NCBI GenBank assembly: GCA_003416985.1
Contig: QVIN01000011.1
Location: 1 to 64,000, forward strand
DNA: 64,000 nucleotides
DNA from: Duganella sp. BJB480
Lineage (GTDB): Bacteria; Pseudomonadota; Gammaproteobacteria; Burkholderiales; Burkholderiaceae_D
Direction: 5' to 3'
Below, in pieces: positions 1 to 9,381 of the stretch. Within the stretch, counting starts at the first letter, position 1. The number at the start of each line of letters is the position of its first letter. The translations under genes were made by a program, and so were the position numbers. A model generated the notes under the pieces. That model saw nothing but the letters and a program-made list of their open reading frames with translations. It ran no database searches and had not been told where the DNA came from.

Positions 1-107
1 TTCATCCGCACTCGTCGTTGAAGTTAAAATCGCCTCGCTTGTTCAGGAGGGAGCTGGCGCGCCGGGCTCAGGAAAGCGGCGCTAACTAAGCGATAAGCTG
101 TGTCCGG

Positions 108-452
108 TTATACGGGGGCAAGATCAAGTGTGCCCTTGAAGCGGTGCACCCAGCGTCGGTCTATCTCAGATTGGACGACGGGAAATTCACCGCGAACCGG
201 AACCGCATCGTGCAGTAGCGACTCTGCAAGCGCAACGTCGAAAGAGAGGCTGAGGTAACAGCACTTGTATTCTGGTGAACCTGTACGACAGCCTGGTGCG
301 TCGAAGCGGTTGCCGCCGCTGGCGCCGAAAAAGGGTTCGCCTGTCTGATGCCCTGAGATCCTGACGAGATCGGGAATCGTCATTCGGACAACGGGTAGAG
401 TAGTGTCCGTCGCCAAGGCGCGGTCTGGCAAGGACAGTCGTTTCGCTGCCAA
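108..452 (-). CDS. RES-domain toxin, C-terminally truncated
   Basis: Type II toxin of the RES family, which degrades or modifies NAD+. The 114-residue product carries the N-terminal signature: a FFGASGGNRFDAP block (residues 41-53, with the conserved Arg49) and a Tyr-x-Ser...AxAES block ending at Glu77. The C-terminal third, which supplies the third conserved residue (Ser), is missing: a TAA stops the frame at 108-110 and no reading frame in bases 1-107 resembles the rest of the domain. RES proteins are normally about 150-230 residues. The start is a TTG immediately after the TGA of the antitoxin gene, in the same frame, so the two are coupled. Probably an inactivated toxin; a natural short form is the alternative. 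Confidence 0.65.
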   Translation of the reverse strand: MAAKRLSLPDRALATDTTLPVVRMTIPDLVRISGHQTGEPFFGASGGNRFDAPGCRTGSPEYKCCYLSLSFDVALAESLLHDAVPVRGEFPVVQSEIDRRWVHRFKGTLDLAPV

Positions 453-1148
453 TCAAGCCTCTTTGAATGCTTTGGCGGCGGCCAGGACATCCGCAAACTT
501 CCCTTTTCGCAAAGCATCGAGTGGATTCTTTTTACTCAGCGAAAGACGTGGTGTTGTGAAGAATTGCCACTTGCTCGTACCCGGCAGGTGATTGAGTTCC
601 TTGCAAACGGTTTCCAACTGGTCGCGTTCCAGTCCGTGGTCGGCAAAGAAGGCTGGGTACAGCTTGTTACGGCCGCCGGCGTCCAATGAAAACATCCGCA
701 GGTCCCCGACGGCTTTATAGACGGCTTGAGGGGTCACACCCAGGAGTCCCGCGAGCTCCCGGGAATTAACCAGATCCCCGGTTTCGGCCAGGCGCTTGAT
801 GGAGGCTTTTTCATTTCTCGCGAGCTGGGTCAAGAACGCAGTATTTGCTTCAGGAGTGACGTTGCGAGCGGGCTGCGCACCAGAGGGCATGAACATACTG
901 AAGATATGTTCGATTTCTTCCTTGGGAACTGGCTTGATGCCAGGTAGCTTTTGAGGTTGCATTGGTACCAGTGGCTGCTTGCGTTCCGCCGGGGCTGTAG
1001 TGTTGTGTTTAATCTCGATCAAATAAAAACCATTGCCGATATCGACACCGCGATTGGCGATTGTGTTCAAGGCTTTGACCACCGAGTTGTTGTCCTTTGT
1101 GCCCGCTGCCCCCTTCTTTGCTACCTTGCCGATTGCAGCCTTGCTCAT
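453..1148 (-). CDS. Antitoxin of the RES/Xre type (DUF2384-like C-terminus)
   Basis: Probable antitoxin and autorepressor paired with the RES gene directly downstream. The 231-residue product has a helix-turn-helix-like segment (NSRELAGLLGVTPQAVYKAV, about residues 128-147) and a C-terminal segment (NPLDALRKGKFADVLAAA) typical of the toxin-binding domain of MbcA/ParS/Xre antitoxins, where Asn-Pro and the conserved Gly sit before the final helix. It is longer than usual because of a Lys/Pro-rich N-terminus. The ATG at 1148 is chosen over 1166 because a GGAGGC Shine-Dalgarno lies just before it. Function is inferred from domain and pairing. Confidence 0.65.
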   Translation of the reverse strand: MSKAAIGKVAKKGAAGTKDNNSVVKALNTIANRGVDIGNGFYLIEIKHNTTAPAERKQPLVPMQPQKLPGIKPVPKEEIEHIFSMFMPSGAQPARNVTPEANTAFLTQLARNEKASIKRLAETGDLVNSRELAGLLGVTPQAVYKAVGDLRMFSLDAGGRNKLYPAFFADHGLERDQLETVCKELNHLPGTSKWQFFTTPRLSLSKKNPLDALRKGKFADVLAAAKAFKEA

Positions 1149-1182
1149 GATTGCCTCCATTTTCAAGTCTCATTCTACGTCA

Positions 1183-1209
1183 AACAACTAAAACAACTAA
1201 AACAATCAA
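1183..1209 (-). promoter_or_regulatory. Three 9-bp iterons upstream of the antitoxin gene (putative operator)
   Basis: On the minus strand the sequence reads TTGATTGTT, TTAGTTGTT, TTAGTTGTT in direct succession, two copies exact and one with two changes. They end about 35 bases before the antitoxin start, overlapping where its -35 to -10 would lie (a TAGAAT candidate follows at about 1172-1177). Toxin-antitoxin operons are commonly autoregulated at such sites; that role here is inference. Confidence 0.4.
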
Positions 1210-1252
1210 ATGAGTACGTGCATTGCGACGGAGGGCTGCGCAGGGTGTATGA

Positions 1253-1272
1253 TACTGTATAAAAACACAGTA
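1253..1272 (+). promoter_or_regulatory. LexA box (SOS operator) of dnaE2
   Basis: The sequence TACTGTATAAAAACACAGTA fits the proteobacterial LexA operator CTG-N10-CAG with matching flanks (TA...TA). It ends seven bases before the ATG of the DnaE2 gene, so bound LexA would block transcription start. This is the expected control for imuC/dnaE2. Confidence 0.88.
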
Positions 1273-1279
1273 TATTGCC

Positions 1280-4200
1280 ATGAACACCATCTTGCCGGCC
1301 TACGCAGAGCTGTTCTGCATGACCAATTTCTCCTTTCTGCAAGGCGCGTCCAGCGCCGAGGAATTGGTCGCGCGCGCCGCGCAGCTGGACTATGCCGGCC
1401 TGGCCATCACCGACGAATGCTCGCTGGCAGGCGTAGTGCGCGCTCACGCGCAGGCCAGGGACGCCAACCTGCCGCTGCTGATCGGCAGTCATTTCCATCT
1501 GAAGAATCCCGACGGCAGCCCGGCGCTGTCGCTGCTGGCGCTGGCGCAGAACCGCGAGGGTTACGGCAATCTTTGCGAGCTCATCACGATAGGGCGCAAC
1601 CGCGTGGCCAAGGGCAGCTACCTGCTCACGCCGGCCGACCTGGCTTCGCCTCCGCCGGCCTACGCCCACCTGAAGGGCCTGCCCGGGTGCCTGATGATCC
1701 TGCTGCCGCATTACCCGGCCTTCCAGCCGGACGACGTCGACCGCTTGCACGCGCAGGCGGCGTGGATGGAGGTCACGTTTCCGGGCCGTAGCTGGATGGG
1801 GCTGAACCTGCTGCAGCGCGCGCTGGACGAGGCGCACCGCCTCAGCATCGACGAGGTGGCGCTGCAACACGGCATGCCGGTGGTGGCGCTGGGCCATGTC
1901 TGCATGCACGTGCGCTCGCGCAAGCCGCTGCTCGACACCCTGTGCGCGGTGCGGGTCGGCAAGCCGGTGGCCGAGTGCGGCTACGCGCTGGCGCAGAACG
2001 CCGAGCAGCACCTGCGCTCGCGGCTGCGGCTGGCCAACCTGTATCCGCCGCAGGCGCTGGCCGAAACGCTCAACATCCTCCAGCAATGCAAGTTCAGCCT
2101 GAGCGAGCTGCGCTACGAATACCCGCACGAGCTGGTGCCGCCGGGCCACACGCCGGGCAGCTATCTGCGGCAGGAAGTGTATGCCGGCGCGCAGCGGCGC
2201 TTTCCTGCCGGCGTGTCGGTCAAGGTGCGCGGGCAGATCGAGAAGGAGCTGGAGCTGATCGCGGAACTGGAATACGAGCCGTACTTCCTGACGGTCTACG
2301 ATATCGTCCGCTACGCCCGCTCGCAGGACATCCTGTGCCAGGGCAGGGGATCGGCGGCCAACTCGGTGGTCTGCTATTGCCTCGGCGTGACCGAGGTCGA
2401 TCCCGAGCGCAGCAACATGCTGACCGGACGTTTCATTTCCCGGGAGCGCAACGAACCGCCCGACATCGACGTCGACTTCGAGCACCAGCGGCGCGAGGAG
2501 GTGATCCAGTACATCTACAAAAAATACGGCGCCGACCGCGCCGCGCTGGCGGCCGTGGTCATCAGCTACCGGCCCAAGAGCGCGCTGCGCGACAGCGGCA
2601 AGGCGCTGGGCGTGGACCTGGCCATCGTCGAGAAGGTGACCAAGGCGCACCACTGGTTCGACAGCCGCAACGACTTGCTGGGCCGGCTGGCCGAGTGCGG
2701 ACTCGACCCCGAATCGCAGCTGGCGCAGCAGTGGGCCGCGCTGGCGATCGCTCTGCTGGGCTTCCCGCGCCACCTGTCGCAGCATCCGGGCGGCTTCGTC
2801 ATCTCGCACGAAAAATTGTCGCGCCTGGTGCCGATCGAGGCCGCCACGATGGAAGGGCGCTGCGTGATCCAGTGGGACAAGGACGACCTGGAAGAGCTGG
2901 GCCTGATGAAGGTGGACGTGCTGGCGCTGGGCATGTTGTCGGCATTGCGGCGCGCGCTGGCGCTGGTGGGCGCGCAGCGTGGCGCGCCGTTCCGGATGCA
3001 GGACATCCCCAAGGAGGACAAGGCCACCTACGCCATGATGTGCGAAGCCGACACCATCGGCGTGTTCCAGATCGAGTCGCGCGCGCAGATGAGCATGCTG
3101 CCGCGCCTGCGGCCCAAGGAGTTCTACGACCTGGTGATCGAGGTCGCGCTGGTGCGGCCGGGGCCGATCCAGGGCGGCATGGTGCATCCGTATCTGCAGC
3201 GGCGCATGAACGCCAAGCTGATCGATTCCCCGCCGGGACTCGATGAAGCGCTCAAGCGCACGCTGGGCGTGCCGATTTTCCAGGAGCAGGTGATGCAGAT
3301 CGCCGTCATCGCCGCCGGCTTCAGCGAGGGCGAGGCCGATCAGCTGCGGCGCGCCATGGCCGCGTGGAAGCGCAAGGGCGGCGTGGACAAATACCAGCAG
3401 CGCATCATGGACGGCATGCGCGAGCGCGGCTACGACGAAGCCTTCGCCGCCGCCATCTGCGAGCAGATCAAGGGCTTCGGCGAATACGGCTTCCCCGAAT
3501 CGCACGCCGCCAGCTTCGCGCTGCTGACTTATGCCAGTTCCTGGCTCAAGTGCCACGAGCCGGCCGCCTTCCTGTGCGCGCTGCTCAACAGTCAGCCGAT
3601 GGGTTTCTACAGCCCGTCGCAGCTGGTGCAGGACGCCAAACGCCACGGCGTGCAGGTGCGCGAGATCGACGTCGCCGTCAGCGGCTGGGATACCTCTCTG
3701 GAGGAGCGCGTGGGCCAGCGCAACCAACCGGCCGTGCGGCTGGGCTTGTCGCTGATGAAGGGCATGCGGGAGGAGGCGGCCCGGCGCATCGAGCGCGAGC
3801 GCGCGCTGCACCCGTTCGCCGGCGTGGCCGACCTGGCGCGGCGCGCCGACCTCGACCGTCACGACCTGCAGGTGCTGGCCGCCGGCAACGCGCTGCAAGC
3901 GCTGGCCGGCAACCGGCGGCAAGCGCTGTGGCAGGCGGTCGGCGCCATGCCGGACAAGGATTTGCTGCGCCCCACCACGCCGGTCGAGGACCTGCCCGCG
4001 CTCAGGCCGCCGACCGAGGGCGAGGACATCCTGGGCGACTACCGCTCGCACGGGCTGACGCTGGGCCGCCATCCGCTGGCGCTGCTGCGGCCCAAGCTGC
4101 TGGAGCACCGCTTCATGCCGGCCGCCACGCTCAACACCTACACCAACGGCATGCTGGCGCGCGCCTGCGGCATGGTCACGGTGCGCCAGCGTCCGGGCAC

Positions 4201-4432
4201 GGCCAAGGGCGTGCTGTTCATCACCATCGAGGATGAGACCGGCAGCGTCAACGTCATCGTCTGGCCGGCGCTGGTCGAGCAGCAGCGGCGCGAGGTGCTG
4301 GGCGCGCCGCTGCTGGGGGTGTATGGCGTCTGGCAGCAGGAGGGCATCGTGCGCCACCTGGTCGCCAAGCGGCTGGTCGACATGTCCCACTTGCTGGGAC
4401 GGCTGCCGACCGTCAGCCGCGATTTCTGCTGA
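1280..4432 (+). CDS. dnaE2: Error-prone DNA polymerase DnaE2 (ImuC)
   Basis: Alpha-subunit-like C-family polymerase used in SOS-induced translesion synthesis with ImuA and ImuB. The 1050-residue product starts with a PHP domain (YAEL, FSFLQGASSAEELV), carries the palm motif PDIDVDF (about residues 394-400) and the third catalytic Asp in LMKVDVLALG (about residue 546), a helix-hairpin-helix region, and a C-terminal OB fold (GVLFITIEDETGSVNVIVWP). Length is typical of DnaE2, shorter than replicative DnaE. The start follows the LexA box directly and has no clear Shine-Dalgarno. Unusually, imuA and imuB are not next to it: the upstream neighbour is a toxin-antitoxin pair and the downstream gene is convergent with no gap. 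Confidence 0.95.
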   Translation: MNTILPAYAELFCMTNFSFLQGASSAEELVARAAQLDYAGLAITDECSLAGVVRAHAQARDANLPLLIGSHFHLKNPDGSPALSLLALAQNREGYGNLCELITIGRNRVAKGSYLLTPADLASPPPAYAHLKGLPGCLMILLPHYPAFQPDDVDRLHAQAAWMEVTFPGRSWMGLNLLQRALDEAHRLSIDEVALQHGMPVVALGHVCMHVRSRKPLLDTLCAVRVGKPVAECGYALAQNAEQHLRSRLRLANLYPPQALAETLNILQQCKFSLSELRYEYPHELVPPGHTPGSYLRQEVYAGAQRRFPAGVSVKVRGQIEKELELIAELEYEPYFLTVYDIVRYARSQDILCQGRGSAANSVVCYCLGVTEVDPERSNMLTGRFISRERNEPPDIDVDFEHQRREEVIQYIYKKYGADRAALAAVVISYRPKSALRDSGKALGVDLAIVEKVTKAHHWFDSRNDLLGRLAECGLDPESQLAQQWAALAIALLGFPRHLSQHPGGFVISHEKLSRLVPIEAATMEGRCVIQWDKDDLEELGLMKVDVLALGMLSALRRALALVGAQRGAPFRMQDIPKEDKATYAMMCEADTIGVFQIESRAQMSMLPRLRPKEFYDLVIEVALVRPGPIQGGMVHPYLQRRMNAKLIDSPPGLDEALKRTLGVPIFQEQVMQIAVIAAGFSEGEADQLRRAMAAWKRKGGVDKYQQRIMDGMRERGYDEAFAAAICEQIKGFGEYGFPESHAASFALLTYASSWLKCHEPAAFLCALLNSQPMGFYSPSQLVQDAKRHGVQVREIDVAVSGWDTSLEERVGQRNQPAVRLGLSLMKGMREEAARRIERERALHPFAGVADLARRADLDRHDLQVLAAGNALQALAGNRRQALWQAVGAMPDKDLLRPTTPVEDLPALRPPTEGEDILGDYRSHGLTLGRHPLALLRPKLLEHRFMPAATLNTYTNGMLARACGMVTVRQRPGTAKGVLFITIEDETGSVNVIVWPALVEQQRREVLGAPLLGVYGVWQQEGIVRHLVAKRLVDMSHLLGRLPTVSRDFC

Positions 4433-4855
4433 TCAGCGCCGCAGGCCGACGCTGCGGTTGCCGGCGGTGCCGTAGTAGGTGTGGATCTGGCTGGCCCAGG
4501 TCTGGTTGGCCATGTCGGGCCAGTGGTCGGAGTCGAAGCCCGGGGCGTTTTCGATGCGCTCCTTGTCCAGGTTGAGCGTGAAGCGCTTGTTGATCGTGTC
4601 CAGCGCCAGCGCCTCCCAGGGCACGGCGAACAGTTTTTCGCCCAGCGTGAACACGCCGCCGTACGACATCACCGCGTAGGCGATGCCGCCGGTGCGCATG
4701 TCGAGCATGATTTCCTTGATCTCGCCGAGGTGCTCGTTCTTCAGGTTGTGGACATGGTTGCCGATCAGCGTGTCGGCGCCCATCAGTTCCGGGCCGGGGC
4801 CCTTGTGGCCATGGTCGACGTACATGCCCAAGGCATCGAGTTCTTCGTAGTTCAT
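4433..4855 (-). CDS. PRC-barrel domain protein
   Basis: A 140-residue cytoplasmic protein with one PRC-barrel (about residues 25-95: GADTLIGNHVHNLKNEHLGE, then the beta-rich AYAVMSYGGVFTLGEKLFAVPW), a fold shared by photosynthetic reaction centre H subunits and RimM. Such stand-alone proteins are common in betaproteobacteria and often stress-linked; the exact role is unknown. The start at 4855 is supported by a strong GGAGGT site; the longer in-frame extension upstream has no such support. It ends at the base after the dnaE2 stop, tail to tail. Confidence 0.85.
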   Translation of the reverse strand: MNYEELDALGMYVDHGHKGPGPELMGADTLIGNHVHNLKNEHLGEIKEIMLDMRTGGIAYAVMSYGGVFTLGEKLFAVPWEALALDTINKRFTLNLDKERIENAPGFDSDHWPDMANQTWASQIHTYYGTAGNRSVGLRR

Positions 4856-5015
4856 TTTGACCTCCTGGATTATCAATGAGTCATCATTTTTGACCGATCG
4901 GACAGGGCGGTCTGTACGGTGCAGCACAGTGACGGTGGATGGGCATGGCGAGGGGCGGGCACGCCGGGGCGCGGATTTTTCCGGGCAGGAAGGTGAAGAA
5001 TCGCATCTTTTAGGG

Positions 5016-5021
5016 TATAAT
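5016..5021 (+). promoter_or_regulatory. -10 element of the pyrG promoter
   Basis: A perfect TATAAT lies 37 bases before the pyrG ATG, a usual leader length. No good -35 hexamer is visible 16-18 bases upstream (GTGAAG at 4993-4998 is the best). Confidence 0.5.
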
Positions 5022-5058
5022 TTCAATTTCCCGCACGTGCCGTTCGGCACCATCTGCA

Positions 5059-6747
5059 ATGACCAAATTTGTCTTCGTCACTGGCGGCGTCGTGTCTTCC
5101 CTTGGTAAAGGGATTGCCGCCGCCTCTCTCGCCGCGATCCTTGAATCGCGCGGCCTCAAAGTCACCATGCTCAAGCTCGACCCGTACATCAACGTCGATC
5201 CTGGCACGATGAGCCCTATGCAACACGGTGAAGTCTTCGTCACCGACGACGGGGCCGAAACCGACCTCGACCTCGGCCACTACGAGCGCTTCATTTCCAC
5301 CCGGATGAAAAAGGTGAACAACTTCACCACCGGCCAGATCTACGAATCGGTGATCCGCAAGGAACGCCGCGGCGAGTACCTGGGCAAGACGGTGCAAGTG
5401 ATCCCGCACATCACCAACGAAATCCAGGACTACATCCGCCGTGGCGCCGAAGGCTACGACGTGGCGCTGTGCGAAATCGGCGGCACCGTGGGCGACATCG
5501 AATCGCTGCCGTTCCTGGAAGCCGCGCGTCAGCTGAGCCTGCGCGCCGGCCGCAAGAACACCGCCTTCGTCCACCTGACGCTGGTGCCGTTCATCGCCTC
5601 CGCCGGTGAGCTGAAAACCAAGCCGACCCAGCACTCGGTGCAGAAGCTGCGCGAAATCGGCATCTCGCCGAACGCGCTGCTGTGCCGCGCCGACCGCGCC
5701 ATCCCGGAAGACGAGCGCGCCAAGATCTCGCTGTTCTCGAACATCGAAGAGCAGGCCGTGATCTCCGTGTGGGACGTCGACACCATCTACAAAGTGCCGC
5801 AGATGCTGCACGACCAGGGCCTGGACGCGATCATCTGCGAGGCGCTGGACCTGAACCCGGCCCCGGCCGACCTGTCGGTCTGGAGCCGCCTGATCTACAC
5901 GCTGGAACATCCGAAGACCGAAGTGTCGATCGGCATGGTCGGCAAGTACGTGGAACTGACCGAATCGTACAAGTCGCTGACCGAGGCGCTGCGCCACGCC
6001 GGCATCCACAACGAATCCAAGGTCAACATCGAGTACATCGACTCGGAAGAGATCGAAACCACCGGCTGCGCCGCGCTGGGCAAGTACGACGCCATCCTGG
6101 TACCGGGCGGCTTCGGCAAGCGCGGCGTGGAAGGCAAGATCATGGCCGCGCAGTTCGCCCGCGAGAACAAGATCCCCTACCTGGGCATCTGCCTCGGCAT
6201 GCAGGTGGCGCTGATCGAATACGCCCGCCACAAGGCCGGCCTGACGCACGCCAACTCCACCGAGTTCGACCTGGAAACCTCGCAGCCCGTGGTCGCCCTG
6301 ATCGACGAATGGCAAGGCCAGGACGGCAAGGTCGAGAAGCGCGACGAGAACTCCGACCTGGGCGGCACCATGCGCCTGGGCGCGCAAACCTGCGCCATCA
6401 AGCCGGGCACGCTGGCGTCGGAAATCTACGGCGCCGTGGTCACCGAGCGTCACCGCCACCGCTACGAGGCCAACAACCACTACCTGCCGCGCGTGGAAGC
6501 GGCCGGCCTGGTGGTCGCGGCCCGCACCCCGACCGAAGACCTGTGCGAAATCATGGAACTGCCGCGCACCGGCGAGAACGCGCACCCGTGGTACATGGGC
6601 GTGCAGTACCACCCTGAATTCAAATCGACCCCGCGTGACGGCCATCCGCTGTTCACGTCCTACATCAAGGCAGCACTGGCCCACAAGGCCGCCGGCGGCA
6701 ACCGCCTGCACGCTGTCAGCGATACTCTGCAAGGAGATGCAGCATGA
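5059..6747 (+). CDS. pyrG: CTP synthase
   Basis: Converts UTP to CTP with ATP and glutamine, the last step of de novo pyrimidine nucleotide synthesis. The 562-residue product has the N-terminal synthase domain (TGGVVSSLGKGI P-loop, residues 8-19; KLDPYINVDPGTM) and the C-terminal class I glutamine amidotransferase domain with the nucleophile motif LGICLGMQ and the catalytic His-Pro-Glu (QYHPEF). Length is normal. First gene of the pyrG-kdsA-eno-ftsB cluster conserved in Burkholderiales; it overlaps kdsA by four bases. Confidence 0.98.
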   Translation: MTKFVFVTGGVVSSLGKGIAAASLAAILESRGLKVTMLKLDPYINVDPGTMSPMQHGEVFVTDDGAETDLDLGHYERFISTRMKKVNNFTTGQIYESVIRKERRGEYLGKTVQVIPHITNEIQDYIRRGAEGYDVALCEIGGTVGDIESLPFLEAARQLSLRAGRKNTAFVHLTLVPFIASAGELKTKPTQHSVQKLREIGISPNALLCRADRAIPEDERAKISLFSNIEEQAVISVWDVDTIYKVPQMLHDQGLDAIICEALDLNPAPADLSVWSRLIYTLEHPKTEVSIGMVGKYVELTESYKSLTEALRHAGIHNESKVNIEYIDSEEIETTGCAALGKYDAILVPGGFGKRGVEGKIMAAQFARENKIPYLGICLGMQVALIEYARHKAGLTHANSTEFDLETSQPVVALIDEWQGQDGKVEKRDENSDLGGTMRLGAQTCAIKPGTLASEIYGAVVTERHRHRYEANNHYLPRVEAAGLVVAARTPTEDLCEIMELPRTGENAHPWYMGVQYHPEFKSTPRDGHPLFTSYIKAALAHKAAGGNRLHAVSDTLQGDAA

Positions 6748-7598
6748 AACTGTGCGGATTTGACGTTGGCCTCGACCAGCCGTTCTTCCTGATCGCCGGC
6801 ACCTGCGTGATCGAATCGCGCCAGATGGCGTTCGACACCGCCGGCGCGCTCAAGGAAATGACGGCCGCGCTGGGCATCCCGTTCATCTACAAGTCCTCGT
6901 TCGACAAGGCCAATCGTTCCTCGGGTACCTCGTACCGCGGTCCCGGCCGCGACAAGGGCCTGGAGATCCTGGGCGACGTCAAGCGCGAGCTGGGCGTGCC
7001 GGTGCTGACCGACGTGCACTCGATCGACGAAATCGCCGAAGTCGCTTCGGTGGTCGACGTGCTGCAGACCCCGGCCTTCCTGTGCCGCCAGACCGACTTC
7101 ATCGTCGCCTGCGCGGAATCGGGCCTGCCGGTCAACATCAAGAAGGGCCAGTTCCTCGCCCCGCACGACATGAAGAACGTCATCGACAAAGCCCGCCTGG
7201 CCGCCAAGGCCAAGGGCCTGAACGAAGACAACTTCATGGCCTGCGAGCGCGGCGCCTCCTTCGGCTACAACAACCTGGTCTCGGACATGCGTTCGCTGGC
7301 CATCATGCGCGAATCGAACTGCCCGGTGGTGTTCGACGCCACCCACTCGGTGCAACTGCCAGGCGGTAACGGCACCTCGTCCGGTGGCATGCGCGAGATG
7401 GTGCCCGTGCTGTCGCGCGCGGCCGTGGCCGTGGGCGTGGCCGGCGTCTTCATGGAAACCCATCCCAACCCTGCAGAAGCCCTGTCGGACGGCCCGAACG
7501 CCGTGCCGCTGGGTCGCATGAAGGAGTTGCTGTCCACGCTGATCGAGCTGGACCGCATCACCAAGAAAGCCGGCTTCCTCGAAAGCAGCTTCAACTAA
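6744..7598 (+). CDS. kdsA: 3-deoxy-8-phosphooctulonate (KDO-8-P) synthase
   Basis: Condenses phosphoenolpyruvate with arabinose 5-phosphate to KDO-8-phosphate for the lipopolysaccharide inner core. The 284-residue (beta/alpha)8 enzyme shows the family blocks IAGTCVIES, KSSFDKANRSS, NIKKGQFLAP and FDATHSVQLPGG. The start overlaps the pyrG stop (ATGA) and has AAGGAG upstream, so translation is coupled. Confidence 0.97.
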   Translation: MKLCGFDVGLDQPFFLIAGTCVIESRQMAFDTAGALKEMTAALGIPFIYKSSFDKANRSSGTSYRGPGRDKGLEILGDVKRELGVPVLTDVHSIDEIAEVASVVDVLQTPAFLCRQTDFIVACAESGLPVNIKKGQFLAPHDMKNVIDKARLAAKAKGLNEDNFMACERGASFGYNNLVSDMRSLAIMRESNCPVVFDATHSVQLPGGNGTSSGGMREMVPVLSRAAVAVGVAGVFMETHPNPAEALSDGPNAVPLGRMKELLSTLIELDRITKKAGFLESSFN

Positions 7599-7650
7599 TG
7601 CAACATACCTGGCGTACGGGTTTCCGTATGAGTGGCGCCCGCGCGCCGGG

Positions 7651-7656
7651 TACAAT
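7651..7656 (+). promoter_or_regulatory. -10-like TACAAT upstream of eno
   Basis: TACAAT lies 71 bases before the eno start in the 129-base gap after kdsA. It may give eno its own promoter; no convincing -35 is seen. Confidence 0.35.
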
Positions 7657-7727
7657 CCCCGTTATTTCGTCCGCAACGCGCATCAGAACGCGTAGCGACT
7701 TCGCATCGCCTAACTTTGGAGAATGAC

Positions 7728-9011
<1,284 letters not shown>

Positions 9012-9021
9012 TTTAGCAAGC

Positions 9022-9044
9022 GCGGCCGGACCAGTTCCGGCCGC
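9022..9044 (+). other. Strong hairpin between eno and ftsB
   Basis: A perfect 9-bp stem (GCGGCCGGA / TCCGGCCGC) with a 5-base loop begins 11 bases after the eno stop and ends 10 bases before ftsB. There is no T-tract, so it is not a classic terminator; it could protect the eno 3' end or set the eno:ftsB expression ratio. Confidence 0.6.
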
Positions 9045-9054
9045 TGTCGACTCC

Positions 9055-9375
9055 ATGCGTCTGATCACCCTCGCACTGGCAGCCCTGCTGCTGTTGATCC
9101 AGTACCCGCTCTGGTTGGGGAAGGGGGGATGGCTGCGCGTGAAGGACTTCGAAGGGCAGGTCGACATCGCCCACAAGAAAAACGCGGAACTGATCGCCCG
9201 CAACGCCAAGCTCGACTCCGAAGTGCGCGACCTCAAGGACGGCACCGGTGCGGTGGAGGAGCGTGCTCGCTACGAGCTCAGCATGATCAAGCAAAACGAA
9301 ATCTTCATCCAGATCGTCGGCAAGGGCCAGGCCGCAGCGCCGCCGCCGCTTGCCCCTAAACCTCCCGAAAACTGA
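9055..9375 (+). CDS. ftsB: Cell division protein FtsB
   Basis: Bitopic inner-membrane divisome protein that forms the FtsQLB complex. The 106-residue product has a very short cytoplasmic end, one membrane segment (about residues 3-20, LITLALAALLLLIQYPLW), a periplasmic coiled coil (about 30-60, VDIAHKKNAELIARNAKLDS) and the conserved VEERARYELSMIKQNEIF segment. A Pro/Ala-rich tail follows. The position after eno is conserved in many proteobacteria. Confidence 0.93.
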   Translation: MRLITLALAALLLLIQYPLWLGKGGWLRVKDFEGQVDIAHKKNAELIARNAKLDSEVRDLKDGTGAVEERARYELSMIKQNEIFIQIVGKGQAAAPPPLAPKPPEN

Positions 9376-9381
9376 TCACCC

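Noticed and set aside
1..107. Possible integron attC or insertion-sequence end near the broken RES gene
   Set aside because: GTTAG and GCTAAC-like words occur, but no complete core sites or inverted repeats can be assembled.
1175..4390. A 1071-residue open frame on the minus strand opposite dnaE2
   Set aside because: Its translation is rich in Arg, His, Gln and Ala without any domain, as expected from the antisense frame of a high-GC gene; the plus-strand DnaE2 has full motifs.
5023..6732. Long minus-strand frame opposite pyrG, and similar ones opposite eno, trpS and the metalloprotease
   Set aside because: All are antisense shadows of well-conserved genes in high-GC DNA; no ribosome site or recognisable domain.
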